DNA of 64,000 nt. Source: Sulfitobacter brevis. GTDB lineage: Bacteria; Pseudomonadota; Alphaproteobacteria; Rhodobacterales; Rhodobacteraceae. Position numbers and translations under genes: made by a program. The stretch is taken from assembly GCF_900112755.1 (NCBI RefSeq), contig NZ_FOMW01000004.1:266882-330881 (forward strand), given 5' to 3'. Every line of letters begins with the position of its first letter. Position 1 is the stretch's first letter. The notes below the pieces were generated by a model. It had not been told where the DNA came from, searched no databases, and saw only the letters and a program-made list of their open reading frames with translations. This document shows, piece by piece, positions 16,771 through 25,878 of this stretch.

Positions 16771-19044
16771 ATGTCCGACACGCCCAATCTGCGTCAGGCC
16801 GCACTTGATTATCACGAGTTTCCCAAGCCCGGAAAACTGGAGATCAGGCCCACGAAACCGCTGGCCAATGGCCGCGATCTGGCGCGGGCCTATTCGCCCG
16901 GCGTCGCCGAAGCCTGCCTCGAGATCAAGAACGATCCTACCACTGCCGCCCGCTATACCGCGCGGGGCAATCTAGTCGCGGTGGTCACCAACGGCACTGC
17001 CGTGCTGGGGTTGGGCAATATCGGCGCGCTGGCCTCTAAACCAGTGATGGAGGGCAAGGCTGTCCTCTTCAAGAAGTTTGCCAATATCGACTGTTTTGAC
17101 ATCGAGGTGGACTGCGCCGACCCTGAAAAACTGGCCGAGATCGTCTGTGCGTTGGAGCCGTCCTTTGGCGCGATCAACCTTGAAGACATTAAAGCCCCTG
17201 ACTGTTTCACCGTTGAGCGGATCTGCCGCGAGCGGATGAACATTCCGGTGTTTCACGACGACCAGCACGGCACCGCAATTGTCGTGGGTGCTGCCGTCAA
17301 GAACGCGCTGTTTGTGGCTGGCAAGGCCTTTGACGAGATCAAGGTCGTTTCCACCGGCGGCGGTGCTGCGGGAATTGCTTGCCTCAATATGCTGCTGAAG
17401 CTTGGCGTGAAGCGCGAAAACGTCTGGCTTTGCGATGTTAACGGGTTGGTCTACGAGGGCCGCGAGGTCGATATGAACCCGATAAAGTCGGAGTATGCAC
17501 AAAGCACCGATCTGCGGACGCTGGACGATGTGATTGATGGCGCGGACCTATTTCTCGGTCTATCAGGCCCCGGTGTTCTGACGCAGGCAATGGTCTCACG
17601 GATGACCAAACGCCCGATCATTTTCGCCCTCGCCAACCCGACGCCGGAAATCTTGCCAGATTTGGCACGCGAGGTCGCGCCTGACGCGATCATCGCCACA
17701 GGCAGGTCGGATTTTCCCAATCAGGTCAATAACGTGCTGTGCTTTCCCTTCATATTTAGGGGCGCGCTGGACGTAGGTGCGACGACGATCAATGACGAGA
17801 TGAAGATCGCCTGTATCGACGGCATCGCAGCTCTTGCCCGCGCCACCACCAGCGCCGAGGCCGCTGCCGCCTATCAGGGCGAAGAGATGACCTTTGGCGC
17901 CGATTACCTGATTCCAAAACCCTTTGATCCGCGCCTTATCGGGATCGTATCCTCCGCCGTGGCCAAGGCCGCGATGGAGACAGGCGTGGCGACCCGACCG
18001 ATCGCCGATATGGAAGCCTACAAGCGCAAGCTCGATGGATCAGTGTTCCGGTCCGCGATGGTCATGCGTCCGGTGTTCGAGGCCGCGCGAATTTCGCCGC
18101 GCCGTTTGGTTTTTGCTGAAGGGGAGGACGAACGGGTTCTGCGGGCTGCACAGGCGATCATCGAAGAAACCGTCGAGACCCCGATCTTGATTGGACGGCC
18201 TGAGGTCATCGAGCGGCGCATCGCCAAGGCGGGGCTCAATCTGCGTCTGGGCGACAATATCGAACTGGTGAATCCCGAGAACGATCCGCGCTACCGCGAC
18301 TATTGGGAGACCTATCACAACCTGATGTGCCGCCGCGGCGTCAGCCCTGATATTGCCCGCGCCATCATGCGCACCAATACCACCGCCATCGGCGCGGTCA
18401 TGGTGCACCGCGGCGAAGCGGATAGCCTGATCTGCGGCACCTTTGGCGAATTCCGCTGGCATCTGAACTATGTCGAACAGGTCTTGGGCCGCGAGGGGCT
18501 GCATCCGCAGGGCGCCTTGTCGATGATGATTTTGGAAGACGGGCCGCTGTTTATCACCGATACACAGGTGCATCTGCGCCCAACGCCTGAACAGATCGCC
18601 GAGATCGCTATCGGCGCTGCACGTCATGTGCGCCGCTTTGGCATCGAGCCCAAAGTTGCGCTCTGTTCGCAAAGCCAGTTTGGCAACCAAACCGATAGCA
18701 CCGGCAACCGGCTCCGCGCCGCCATCAAGCTGCTGGACGAAGGCGGTCATGATTTTTGCTATGAGGGCGAGATGAACATCGATACCGCGCTCGACCCTGA
18801 ATTGCGCGCGCGTCTACTGCCATCAAACCGGATGGAAGGGGCGGCAAATGTGCTGGTCTTCGCCCATGCCGATGCGGCCTCGGGTGTGCGTAACATTCTG
18901 AAAATGAAGGGCGGCGGGCTTGAGGTCGGGCCGATTCTGATGGGGATGGGCAACCGCGCGCATATCGTCTCCCCGTCGATCACGGCGCGAGGGCTGTTGA
19001 ACGTTGGCGCCATCGCGGGCACGCCCGTGGCGCATTACGGGTAA
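16771..19044 (+). CDS. maeB: NADP-dependent malic enzyme with C-terminal phosphotransacetylase-like domain
   Basis: A 757-residue two-part protein. Residues 1-430 are malic enzyme: [14 protein letters not shown], the metal/substrate region [16 protein letters not shown], and the dinucleotide loop [14 protein letters not shown]. Residues 430-757 resemble phosphate acetyltransferase ([20 protein letters not shown], then [19 protein letters not shown]). It turns malate into pyruvate and CO2 with NADP. In this family the PTA-like part is regulatory (acetyl-CoA sensing) rather than catalytic. It supplies pyruvate and NADPH during growth on acetate, fatty acids or propionate, which fits the fad and prpE genes nearby. 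Confidence 0.93.
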   Translation: MSDTPNLRQAALDYHEFPKPGKLEIRPTKPLANGRDLARAYSPGVAEACLEIKNDPTTAARYTARGNLVAVVTNGTAVLGLGNIGALASKPVMEGKAVLFKKFANIDCFDIEVDCADPEKLAEIVCALEPSFGAINLEDIKAPDCFTVERICRERMNIPVFHDDQHGTAIVVGAAVKNALFVAGKAFDEIKVVSTGGGAAGIACLNMLLKLGVKRENVWLCDVNGLVYEGREVDMNPIKSEYAQSTDLRTLDDVIDGADLFLGLSGPGVLTQAMVSRMTKRPIIFALANPTPEILPDLAREVAPDAIIATGRSDFPNQVNNVLCFPFIFRGALDVGATTINDEMKIACIDGIAALARATTSAEAAAAYQGEEMTFGADYLIPKPFDPRLIGIVSSAVAKAAMETGVATRPIADMEAYKRKLDGSVFRSAMVMRPVFEAARISPRRLVFAEGEDERVLRAAQAIIEETVETPILIGRPEVIERRIAKAGLNLRLGDNIELVNPENDPRYRDYWETYHNLMCRRGVSPDIARAIMRTNTTAIGAVMVHRGEADSLICGTFGEFRWHLNYVEQVLGREGLHPQGALSMMILEDGPLFITDTQVHLRPTPEQIAEIAIGAARHVRRFGIEPKVALCSQSQFGNQTDSTGNRLRAAIKLLDEGGHDFCYEGEMNIDTALDPELRARLLPSNRMEGAANVLVFAHADAASGVRNILKMKGGGLEVGPILMGMGNRAHIVSPSITARGLLNVGAIAGTPVAHYG

Positions 19045-19056
19045 TCCACATGAATA

Positions 19057-19082
19057 CGCCGCCCCCAAAGCGAGGGGCGGCG
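19057..19082. terminator. GC hairpin between malic enzyme and a microprotein gene
   Basis: CGCCGCCCC at 19057-19065 pairs perfectly with GGGGCGGCG at 19074-19082 around 8 nt. It lies 12 nt after the malic enzyme stop and 25 nt beyond the stop of the leftward microprotein gene, so it could serve both. No strong T run follows on either strand. Confidence 0.55.
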
Positions 19083-19107
19083 GACGCATCAATATAACTA
19101 CGTCATC

Positions 19108-19218
19108 CTATTTGCGAGGTGCCGCGCCTTTGATCTCTGGCGCGATGACCGCAGCCTTCGGTGCCGGTTTGGCATCGGCTTTGGCTTTTTTCTTTTTGTT
19201 GGCGATCTTGTCACCCAT
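19108..19218 (-). CDS. Lys/Ala/Pro-rich microprotein (36 residues)
   Basis: A short leftward frame that standard length cut-offs miss. It encodes MGDKIANKKKKAKADAKPAP followed by 16 residues ending GAAPRK. It is strongly basic, has no membrane segment, and looks disordered, like histone-tail or nucleoid-associated peptides. The ATG at 19218 has an AAAGGG ribosome site 8 nt upstream; another ATG two codons earlier (19224) is possible but would be too close to that site. A GC hairpin follows the stop. A second, similar small gene with the same hairpin arrangement lies 185 nt to the right. Function unknown. Confidence 0.5.
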   Translation of the reverse strand: MGDKIANKKKKAKADAKPAPKAAVIAPEIKGAAPRK

Positions 19219-19307
19219 CTTCATGACCCTTTGTCCACGAACGTGACGCCTGCACAATGCCGCGTCTGTTGTTTAGTCTGTCACCGGCCCCATGCAAAAT
19301 CTGTGTT

Positions 19308-19331
19308 GTTTTCGACAATGAGGTCGAAAAC
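19308..19331. repeat. Perfect 9-bp inverted repeat (hairpin or operator)
   Basis: GTTTTCGAC at 19308-19316 and GTCGAAAAC at 19323-19331, with a 6-nt spacer. On the minus strand it follows the GC hairpin of the second microprotein gene and lies about 90 nt before the start of the first. It could be an additional terminator stem or a regulator-binding site. Confidence 0.45.
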
Positions 19332-19336
19332 GAACA

Positions 19337-19364
19337 ACGCCGTCCCGGTCTCCCGGGGCGGCGT
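19337..19364 (-). terminator. Terminator of the 24-residue microprotein gene
   Basis: ACGCCGTCCCGG (19337-19348) pairs with CCGGGGCGGCGT (19353-19364), 12 bp with one G-T pair. The minus strand then reads TTGTTCGTTTTCG, a T-rich tail. It begins 38 nt after the stop codon of the small gene at 19403-19477. Confidence 0.65.
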
Positions 19365-19402
19365 AAATGTTTTGCGGATTAAGCCATGGGTGCGGGCGAA
19401 GA

Positions 19403-19477
19403 CTATTTCTTCGGTGTCTTATCGCCGGGTTTGGACGGCGATGATTTTGGCGCTGGCTTCTTTGGTGTTTCGGGCAT
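19403..19477 (-). CDS. Lys/Pro/Ser-rich microprotein (24 residues)
   Basis: A 25-codon leftward frame encoding MPETPKKPAPKSSPSKPGDK plus four residues TPKK. The ATG is preceded by GAGAG at 8 nt spacing, a credible ribosome site, and the gene is followed by a 12-bp terminator-like hairpin. The composition (Lys and Pro over half the residues) and the PKPAPK-like core resemble the neighbouring 36-residue peptide, so the two may be related. It is too short for homology to be judged by eye. Alternatives are a small RNA with an accidental frame. Confidence 0.45.
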   Translation of the reverse strand: MPETPKKPAPKSSPSKPGDKTPKK

Positions 19478-19556
19478 GCTGCATACTCTCGTTTGCAAAT
19501 CAGTCGGGCACTATGCCGGACCTGATCCCAATGTGCCTGAGTGCAGCGCAAACGAA

Positions 19557-19587
19557 ATGTCGTATTTAGCCCTGATGTCGTATTTAG
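19557..19587. repeat. Two direct copies of ATGTCGTATTTAG, 18-nt period
   Basis: The 13-mer occurs at 19557-19569 and again at 19575-19587. It reads CTAAATACGACAT on the minus strand, 80-110 nt upstream of the 24-residue microprotein gene. Tandem copies at this spacing, just under two helical turns, are typical of a binding site for a dimeric regulator. The surrounding 19478-19759 stretch contains no other gene I can support. Confidence 0.5.
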
Positions 19588-19759
19588 ATTCCTACGGCTA
19601 AGGTTTGCCGAGCGACATGGCCAATCCGGCTGAACTTGGCTGATGCGGTCATCCCACACGTATTTCGCGAAAAAGGCGGGAACTGCGGCCCCGCCTTTGG
19701 TGTTTATTCCCGTTCGAGCATCGCGCAGTTTGAACTGCGCCCCGTGCTTAGGCCCGCTT

Positions 19760-20533
19760 TTAGAATCGCAGGGTAAAGGCGCGGCTCAGGCCGAGGCGCA
19801 CTGTCCACTGATCTTCGGAGCCGAACTGCGTGATCGGGCTTGCGGCTGCGTCGTTGAGCAGGTGCTCATATTCGACAGCGCCCTCAATCGCCCAAGCATC
19901 GCCGATGCGGTAGGTCGCTTCGACCTCAACACCGGCACCAAGCAAGCCGCCTTTGGCGTCAAATGCGCCAAAGTTCGGGGAGGCCAGAGCCTCGACCCCG
20001 CTAACGCCGAAATAAGTTGCAGCGTAAGTATCATTGCCCAGATTGAAACGCGGGCCAGCCGTTACGGTCAAGCGGCTGTTGGGGCGGAAGATCACATCCG
20101 CGCCGATAGTGCCCGAGATACCCTCAGAGCCGCCAAAGCCTTTACGGACTTCACCGAATGCCTGCCAGTTGGCCTCGCGGTAGGCGACGCCAAACCCAAG
20201 TTCGATGGTATCATCGATGTCGTTCAGGCCCTGCAGTTCAGGATTTTCCGACGCTTCGCGTGCGCCGATATACCGGAATGCGCCTTTGAAGGCGAAGCCG
20301 TTGTCAGGAATTTCATAAATGCCGTTGCCCGCATTGATCGGGCCCCATTTCAGGGCGCCAAAGGTAAAGCCGAGATCAGGGGCGGCACCGTAAGCGTCCG
20401 AGCCGGGATAATCCGGGGCCGCGCTCACACCGCCACGCAGTGAAAAGTTGAACGACCGCTCCTGCGCAGCTGCGGGAAGGGCAGCGCTGGTTGCAAGAAC
20501 GAGGCCAAGTGTAAATGTAGGGGAAAGACGCAT
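19760..20533 (-). CDS. MipA/OmpV-family outer-membrane protein
   Basis: The 257-residue protein begins with a signal peptide (MRLSPTFTLGLVLATSAA, cleavage after AAAQ). The mature part opens FNFSLRGGVSAAPDYPGSDA, the usual start of MipA/OmpV proteins, and alternates short polar and hydrophobic strands, ending in VRLGLSRAFTLRF with the terminal Phe needed for outer-membrane insertion. The family forms small beta-barrels; some members scaffold peptidoglycan enzymes. I chose the ATG at 20533, because the longer upstream frame would put 28 residues ahead of the signal peptide. It diverges from prpE. Confidence 0.82.
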   Translation of the reverse strand: MRLSPTFTLGLVLATSAALPAAAQERSFNFSLRGGVSAAPDYPGSDAYGAAPDLGFTFGALKWGPINAGNGIYEIPDNGFAFKGAFRYIGAREASENPELQGLNDIDDTIELGFGVAYREANWQAFGEVRKGFGGSEGISGTIGADVIFRPNSRLTVTAGPRFNLGNDTYAATYFGVSGVEALASPNFGAFDAKGGLLGAGVEVEATYRIGDAWAIEGAVEYEHLLNDAAASPITQFGSEDQWTVRLGLSRAFTLRF

Positions 20534-20609
20534 GGCAGTAGTCACTCCGGAATAACGGTTACGATGGACGTTTGCGCTGTCCCTAACACTCTGCGGGCGA
20601 ATCAACAGA

Positions 20610-20624
20610 TCAAACAATGTTTGA
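20610..20624. promoter_or_regulatory. Palindrome TCAAAC-AAT-GTTTGA in the prpE/mipA intergenic region
   Basis: A perfect 6-bp inverted repeat with a 3-nt centre lies about 145 nt before prpE and 77 nt before the mipA-like start. It has the size and symmetry of a dimer operator. The 235-nt divergent region must contain both promoters, but I cannot assign the site to a known regulator. Confidence 0.35.
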
Positions 20625-20768
20625 CCGCCGGATTAATCGCGACCGTTCCACGCTTGCAACGGTTGCCCGTTCCCGCAGTCACGTCACTCGCTGCGCGGCC
20701 AAGCATCCGCCTTGCCCTGCCCCGCCGCGCCGCCTAACACTTTGCCCCAGAACCGAGGAGGACGATCT

Positions 20769-22661
20769 ATGGGATACCGCGACACATACGCCCGCTGGCA
20801 AGCTGACCCCGAAGCCTATTGGCTGGAGCAGGCGCAAGCGATTGATTGGGATGTGGCCCCGACCCAAGCGTTGTTCGAGCGCGGTAATGATATGTATGAG
20901 TGGTACGCCGATACGCGGGTCAACGGGTGCTACAATGCCGTGGACCGCCATGTCGAACAGGGTCGCGCCGATCAGGTGGCGATTATCCATGACAGCCCTA
21001 TCACCGGCACCCAGTCAAAGATCACCTTTGCCGAGTTGCAGAGCCGTGTAGCCAATCTTGCCGGCGCGCTGGTTGCTCAAGGCGTCACCAAAGGCGACCG
21101 CGTATTGATCTATATGCCGATGGTCCCCGAGGCGGTTGAGGCGATGTTGGCCTGCGCACGGATCGGGGCAATTCATTCGGTAGTCTTCGGCGGGTTCGCT
21201 GCCAATGAGTTGGCCGTGCGGATTGACGATTGCACCCCCAAGGCGATCCTCGCCGCCTCTTGCGGGTTGGAGCCGGGCCGCGTCGTGCCCTACAAGCCGC
21301 TGCTGGATGCCGCGATTGATATGGCCACCCATAAGATTGAAACCTGCATCATTTTGCAACGCCCACAGCAAACCTGCAGCTTGGTCGAAGGCCGCGATCT
21401 GGACTGGCACACGGCGCAAGACGGCGTGGCCCCAGCGGATTGCGTTTCGGTCGAGGGCAATCATCCGGCCTATATTCTCTATACCTCCGGCACGACCGGT
21501 GCGCCTAAAGGCGTGGTGCGCCACACGGCGGGCCATCTGGTGGCGCTGAACTGGACGATGAAGAATGTCTATAACGTCGACCCCGGCGATGTGTTCTGGG
21601 CGGCCTCTGATGTCGGCTGGGTCGTGGGCCACAGCTACATCTGCTACGCGCCGCTGATCCACGGCAACACCACCGTGGTGTTCGAGGGCAAGCCCATCGG
21701 CACCCCCGACGCGGGCACTTTCTGGCGGGTGATTGAAGAGCATAACGTGCGCAGCTTTTTCACCGCCCCCACCGCGATCCGCGCCGTCAAACGCGAGGAT
21801 CCAAAAGGCGAGTTTCGGAAGAAATACGACCTGTCCTGCCTGCGCGCGCTTTATCTTGCGGGCGAACGCGCTGATCCCGATACCATCGAATGGGCGCAAG
21901 ACGTGCTTGGCACGCCGGTTTATGATCACTGGTGGCAGACAGAATCCGGCTACGCCATGGTCGCCAACCCGACCGGATTGGAAACTTTGCCGGTCAAGAT
22001 CGGCTCGCCCACAGTGGCAATGCCGGGCTATGACATCCGCATTCTGGATGAAGCGGGCCATGAATTGCCTCCGGGCAAGCTGGGTGCCATTGCAGTCAAA
22101 CTGCCGCTGCCGCCCGGCACATTACCCACCCTGTGGAACGCCGAAGACCGGTTTCGGAAATCCTATCTCACCGCCTTCCCCGGATTTTACGAGACGGGTG
22201 ACGCGGGCATGATCGACGAGGATGGCTATCTCTATATCATGGCGCGTACCGATGACGTGATCAATGTGGCGGGCCACCGCCTGTCCACCGGCGCGATGGA
22301 GGAAGTGCTGGCAGGCCACCCCGATGTTGCAGAATGTGCCGTTGTCGGCGTCAGCGACGCGCTAAAAGGACAGGCCCCGATCGGATTTCTTTGCCTTTCC
22401 AAAGGCGTTGACCGCCCCCACGCCGAGATTGTGGCAGAATGCGTCAAACGGATGCGCGACCAGATCGGCCCTGTTGCGGCCTTCAAACTGGCGCTTGTGG
22501 TTGACCGCCTACCCAAGACACGCTCGGGCAAAATCCTGCGCGCCACGATGGTCAAAATCGCTGATAGCGCACCGTTCAAGCTGCCCGCCACTATTGATGA
22601 TCCGGCCATCCTTGATGAGATCAAACTGGCACTGCAAAGCATCGGCTACGCCAAAGAATAA
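20769..22661 (+). CDS. prpE: Propionate-CoA ligase
   Basis: A 630-residue ANL enzyme close to acetyl-CoA synthetase in layout. It begins MGYRDTYARWQADPEAYWLE, the PrpE-type N-terminus. The ATP loop is YTSGTTGAPKGVVR near residue 240, WWQTESGYAMVANP near 395, GHRLSTGAMEEVL near 500 and the catalytic Lys in TRSGKILRATM near 585. It forms propionyl-CoA from propionate, ATP and CoA, releasing AMP. The ATG at 20769 follows GAGGAGG; the upstream in-frame ATG has none. No methylcitrate or methylmalonyl genes are adjacent, so the next step is encoded elsewhere. Confidence 0.9.
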   Translation: MGYRDTYARWQADPEAYWLEQAQAIDWDVAPTQALFERGNDMYEWYADTRVNGCYNAVDRHVEQGRADQVAIIHDSPITGTQSKITFAELQSRVANLAGALVAQGVTKGDRVLIYMPMVPEAVEAMLACARIGAIHSVVFGGFAANELAVRIDDCTPKAILAASCGLEPGRVVPYKPLLDAAIDMATHKIETCIILQRPQQTCSLVEGRDLDWHTAQDGVAPADCVSVEGNHPAYILYTSGTTGAPKGVVRHTAGHLVALNWTMKNVYNVDPGDVFWAASDVGWVVGHSYICYAPLIHGNTTVVFEGKPIGTPDAGTFWRVIEEHNVRSFFTAPTAIRAVKREDPKGEFRKKYDLSCLRALYLAGERADPDTIEWAQDVLGTPVYDHWWQTESGYAMVANPTGLETLPVKIGSPTVAMPGYDIRILDEAGHELPPGKLGAIAVKLPLPPGTLPTLWNAEDRFRKSYLTAFPGFYETGDAGMIDEDGYLYIMARTDDVINVAGHRLSTGAMEEVLAGHPDVAECAVVGVSDALKGQAPIGFLCLSKGVDRPHAEIVAECVKRMRDQIGPVAAFKLALVVDRLPKTRSGKILRATMVKIADSAPFKLPATIDDPAILDEIKLALQSIGYAKE

Positions 22662-22680
22662 ATGGCCCCTTAAACAAAAA

Positions 22681-22705
22681 AGCGGCCCCGCAAGGGACCG
22701 CTTTT
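22681..22705. terminator. Bidirectional terminator between prpE and csbD
   Basis: AGCGGCCCC (22681-22689) pairs with GGGACCGCT (22694-22702) with one mismatch. TTTT follows on the plus side and a run of A before it gives T6 on the minus side, so it can end both convergent genes. Confidence 0.85.
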
Positions 22706-22726
22706 CATCTGTAAGTCTAGTGACGT

Positions 22727-22924
22727 TTAGTGCTTGGCAGCAAATGCGTCGATCTGGCGCTCGGCTTCGTCTTTCTCGATGCCATAACGTTCTTGAATCT
22801 TGCCAGCCAGTTTTTCGCGGTTGCCTTCGGCTTGCTGGATTTCGTCGTCGGTCAAATCGCCCCATTGCTCTTTTACCGATCCGGTCATCTGCTTCCAATT
22901 ACCTTCAATCCGGTCCCAATTCAT
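22727..22924 (-). CDS. CsbD-family stress protein
   Basis: A complete 65-residue CsbD protein: MNWDRIEGNWKQMTGSVKEQ at the start and the DLTDDEIQQAEGNREKLAGK motif in the middle. It is small, hydrophilic and helical. Family members are induced by general stress in many bacteria; the biochemical role is not settled. An AGAAGGAG ribosome site precedes the ATG. In alphaproteobacteria such genes are often under the EcfG general stress sigma factor, but I could not identify a matching promoter by eye. Confidence 0.92.
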   Translation of the reverse strand: MNWDRIEGNWKQMTGSVKEQWGDLTDDEIQQAEGNREKLAGKIQERYGIEKDEAERQIDAFAAKH

Positions 22925-23049
22925 CGTCGGTACTCCTTCTGTTTTGCGTTAACGAGAGGAAGACGGGTGATACTCCCCTCTCTCGCAAACCCAACGTACA
23001 AAACAGATTTGGGTTCCCGCCCGCATTCCCGCGATTGGCGAAGGATTGC

Positions 23050-23805
23050 CTAGGTGAACTGTTCGCTGATCAACCGCTCTTCGAGCCCGTGGCCGGGATC
23101 AAACAGGATGCGGTGCATGATTGACGGGTCCGAATGGATCTCTACCCGCACGACATCGCGGTGCGATTTTCCGTCTGCATCCGCCATCACAGGGCGCTTT
23201 TCCGGCTCCAGCACATCAAACCGCACTGTGGCGCGTTTGGGCAGCAGTGCCCCCCGCCAACGCCGGGGCCGGAACGCCGCCATTGCGGTCAGCGCCAGCA
23301 CATCGGCACCAATCGGCAATATCGGGCCGTGGGCGGAATAATTATAGGCGGTCGACCCTGCTGGCGTGGCCACCAAGGCACCATCGCAGACCAGTTCCTC
23401 CATCCGCAAACGCCCATCCACGGTGATCTGCAACTTCGCCGCCTGCGGCCCCTCGCGCAGCAACGCCACTTCATTCAACGCCAGCGCCCGTGAGGTCGAC
23501 CCATCAGCATGGGTGGCCTGCATCACCAGCGGATTAATTACCGCCTCTTCGGCGTTTTGCAGCCGCGCGACCAAGTCATCCTCGGCATAGTCGTTCATCA
23601 AAAATCCGATGGTGCCCCGGTTCATGCCGTACACCGCCACGCCAAGCTCTTGGGTCTCATGCAGGGTTTGCAGCATGAAGCCGTCGCCGCCCAGCGCCAC
23701 GATTACCTCGGCCTGAGGCAAGGCCACATTGCCATAGCGCGCCGATAGTGCCGCAAGAGCTGCTTGCGCGACGGGCGCGGAGCTGGCGTCAAAGGCAATT
23801 TTCAT
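23050..23805 (-). CDS. nadK: NAD kinase
   Basis: A 251-residue kinase making NADP from NAD with ATP or polyphosphate. The diagnostic [15 protein letters not shown] (GGDG loop) lies near residue 37, and [10 protein letters not shown] and the NE/D pair [16 protein letters not shown] follow. I chose the second ATG (23805, [11 protein letters not shown]), because GAGAG lies 6 nt ahead of it; the first ATG at 23811 is immediately next to that ribosome site. It diverges from glyA with about 170 nt between them. Confidence 0.92.
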   Translation of the reverse strand: MKIAFDASSAPVAQAALAALSARYGNVALPQAEVIVALGGDGFMLQTLHETQELGVAVYGMNRGTIGFLMNDYAEDDLVARLQNAEEAVINPLVMQATHADGSTSRALALNEVALLREGPQAAKLQITVDGRLRMEELVCDGALVATPAGSTAYNYSAHGPILPIGADVLALTAMAAFRPRRWRGALLPKRATVRFDVLEPEKRPVMADADGKSHRDVVRVEIHSDPSIMHRILFDPGHGLEERLISEQFT

Positions 23806-23928
23806 ATCCATCTCTCAAGTTTCCGATCAGGCGCATTTGCCTCCGAAACAAACACATTATCCCTCGCGCTACCAGCATTGCCGTTCATATCGCCCGACCT
23901 GTCGGAATCCCTACTTCCCGACCGCCGT

Positions 23929-23946
23929 CGTTTCCGATACGAAACG
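23929..23946 (+). promoter_or_regulatory. Perfect hairpin CGTTTC/GAAACG before glyA
   Basis: CGTTTC (23929-23934) and GAAACG (23941-23946) flank a 6-nt loop, 32 nt before the glyA ATG. It could affect glyA mRNA stability or translation. I looked for a glycine or SAM riboswitch here and could not recognise one. Confidence 0.25.
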
Positions 23947-23978
23947 CCCAAATACATCGCCTGAGAGGAACTTTCACA

Positions 23979-25256
23979 ATGTCCGGCTTTTTCACAGACA
24001 CGCTTGCCAATTCCGACCCCGCCATCTTCGGTGCCATCACCGACGAGCTGGGCCGCCAGCGCGACGAGATCGAACTGATCGCTTCCGAGAACATCGTGTC
24101 CAAAGCCGTGCTGCAAGCCCAAGGCTCGGTGATGACCAACAAATATGCCGAAGGCTATCCGGGCCGTCGCTACTATGGTGGCTGCCAGTTCGTTGACGTC
24201 GCCGAAAACCTCGCGATTGAGCGCGCCTGCGAGCTTTTTGATTGCAGCTTTGCCAACGTACAGCCGAACTCCGGCAGCCAAGCCAACCAAGGCGTGTTCC
24301 AAGCCCTACTGCAGCCCGGCGACACCATTCTGGGCATGAGCCTCGATGCAGGCGGCCACCTCACCCACGGTGCCGCGCCCAACCAGTCCGGCAAATGGTT
24401 CAACGCCATTCAGTACGGTGTGCGCAAGCAAGACAACCTGCTGGATTACGATCAGGTCGAAGAGCTGGCGAAAGAGCATAAGCCCAAGATGATCATCGCC
24501 GGTGGTTCCGCCATTCCGCGCCAGATCGATTTCAAGCGCATGCGCGAGATTGCCGATATGGTCGGCGCTTACTTGCATGTCGACATGGCGCACTTTGCGG
24601 GCCTTGTGGCGGCGGGCGAACACCCCTCGCCTTTCCCGCACGCCCATGTTGCCACCACAACCACCCATAAAACCCTGCGCGGCCCGCGCGGCGGCATGAT
24701 CCTCACCAACGACGAGGCTTTGGCGAAAAAATTCAACTCCGCGATTTTCCCGGGCATTCAGGGCGGCCCCCTGATGCATGTCATTGCCGCCAAGGCCGTG
24801 GCCTTTGGCGAAGCGCTGCGCCCCGAGTTCAAGACCTACATCAAACAGGTCATTGCCAATGCGCAGGCCCTGTCCGACCAGCTGATCAAAGGCGGCTTGG
24901 ATACGGTCACACATGGCACCGATACCCATGTGGTGCTGGTCGATCTGCGCCCCAAAGGCGTTACCGGCAATATTGTCGACAAGGCTCTGGGCCGCGCCCA
25001 TATCACCTGCAACAAAAACGGCGTGCCCTTCGACCCTGAGAAGCCGACCGTCACTTCCGGCATCCGGCTCGGCTCGCCCGCTGGCACCACGCGCGGCTTC
25101 GGCGAAGCTGAATTCCGCCAGATCGCCGACTGGATCATCGAAGTAGTCGACGGAATTGCCGCAAATGGCGCCGATGGCAACGCCGAGGTCGAACAAAAGG
25201 TCAAAGCCGAAGTCGAAGCCCTGTGCAAACGCTTCCCCCTCTATCCCGACCTCTAA
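23979..25256 (+). CDS. glyA: Serine hydroxymethyltransferase
   Basis: A 425-residue PLP enzyme, normal length. It begins [20 protein letters not shown]. The PLP lysine lies in [17 protein letters not shown] near residue 230, and the substrate-binding [20 protein letters not shown] is near residue 33. It interconverts serine and glycine while loading tetrahydrofolate with a one-carbon unit. The ATG at 23979 follows GAGAGGAA; a much longer in-frame extension upstream overlaps nadK and is not supported. In this group the enzyme also serves one-carbon and serine-cycle-like fluxes. Confidence 0.96.
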   Translation: MSGFFTDTLANSDPAIFGAITDELGRQRDEIELIASENIVSKAVLQAQGSVMTNKYAEGYPGRRYYGGCQFVDVAENLAIERACELFDCSFANVQPNSGSQANQGVFQALLQPGDTILGMSLDAGGHLTHGAAPNQSGKWFNAIQYGVRKQDNLLDYDQVEELAKEHKPKMIIAGGSAIPRQIDFKRMREIADMVGAYLHVDMAHFAGLVAAGEHPSPFPHAHVATTTTHKTLRGPRGGMILTNDEALAKKFNSAIFPGIQGGPLMHVIAAKAVAFGEALRPEFKTYIKQVIANAQALSDQLIKGGLDTVTHGTDTHVVLVDLRPKGVTGNIVDKALGRAHITCNKNGVPFDPEKPTVTSGIRLGSPAGTTRGFGEAEFRQIADWIIEVVDGIAANGADGNAEVEQKVKAEVEALCKRFPLYPDL

Positions 25257-25265
25257 ACTACCATA

Positions 25266-25292
25266 GGTTACCGCCTGCCCAAGGCGGTGACC
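25266..25292 (+). terminator. Hairpin terminator after glyA
   Basis: GGTTACCGCCT (25266-25276) pairs with AGGCGGTGACC (25282-25292), 11 bp with one wobble pair and a 5-nt loop, 10 nt after the glyA stop. Only a weak T-rich tail follows. Confidence 0.65.
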
Positions 25293-25431
25293 CTTAGCTC
25301 GATTTGACTGCAACTATCCTGCGGGAGTCTGGGGCACCGCCCCTAGCCTCGGACGCCAGACAATAGGACGCCTGCTATCTAAGCCCGCTATCGAATCCCG
25401 TCCGTTCCCCTCCACGAAAAGGACCGAACCC

Positions 25432-25827
25432 ATGAAAATCTTCCCCGCCGGATCGCGCCCGTCAGAAGTCGGCAACGCCGAGTATTTCACCGGCACAGTG
25501 CGCATGGACCCCTTGGTAAGCTCGCCCGCGCCCGCACGTCTGCGCGGGGTCAGCGTCACCTTCGAGGCGGGTGCCCGCACCGCATGGCATACCCATCCGC
25601 TTGGCCAGACCCTGATCGTGACCGCAGGGGCCGGACGCGCGCAAAAGCAAGGCGAGCCGATCCAGCAGTTACGTCCCGGCGATGTGGTCTGGTTCGCTCC
25701 GGAGGAAAAGCACTGGCATGGCGCCGCGCCAGACTGCGCGATGACCCATATCGCCCTGCAAGAAGAGCTTGATGGCAAAGCTGTCGACTGGATGGAAAAG
25801 GTCAGCGACGCAGATTACCAAGGCTGA
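25432..25827 (+). CDS. Cupin-domain protein
   Basis: A 131-residue single-domain beta-barrel cupin. Motif 1 is [25 protein letters not shown] with the two metal-ligand His residues, and motif 2 is [20 protein letters not shown]. The protein opens [20 protein letters not shown], as in the cupins annotated as mandelonitrile lyase-like or carboxymuconolactone-associated. It probably binds Mn or another divalent metal and may act as a small lyase, isomerase or dioxygenase. It stands alone between glyA and a divergent unknown, with an AAAAGGACC ribosome site. Confidence 0.85.
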   Translation: MKIFPAGSRPSEVGNAEYFTGTVRMDPLVSSPAPARLRGVSVTFEAGARTAWHTHPLGQTLIVTAGAGRAQKQGEPIQQLRPGDVVWFAPEEKHWHGAAPDCAMTHIALQEELDGKAVDWMEKVSDADYQG

Positions 25828-25878
25828 TCATATCGCGGGGAAGTTACAGCCACGCTCCGCGCCCCGCGCCCGCTGCGC

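Noticed and set aside
16594..16815. Short leftward frame across the cdd/maeB divergent region
   Set aside because: No ribosome site, overlaps both genes and the probable promoters.
19231..19569. Rightward 112-codon frame in the microprotein region
   Set aside because: It runs through the hairpins and direct repeats, has Cys-rich, unstructured composition and no ribosome site. The opposite-strand microprotein frames explain the region better.
23812..23978. Glycine or SAM riboswitch before glyA
   Set aside because: I see small hairpins but no tandem aptamer core or other conserved riboswitch elements.
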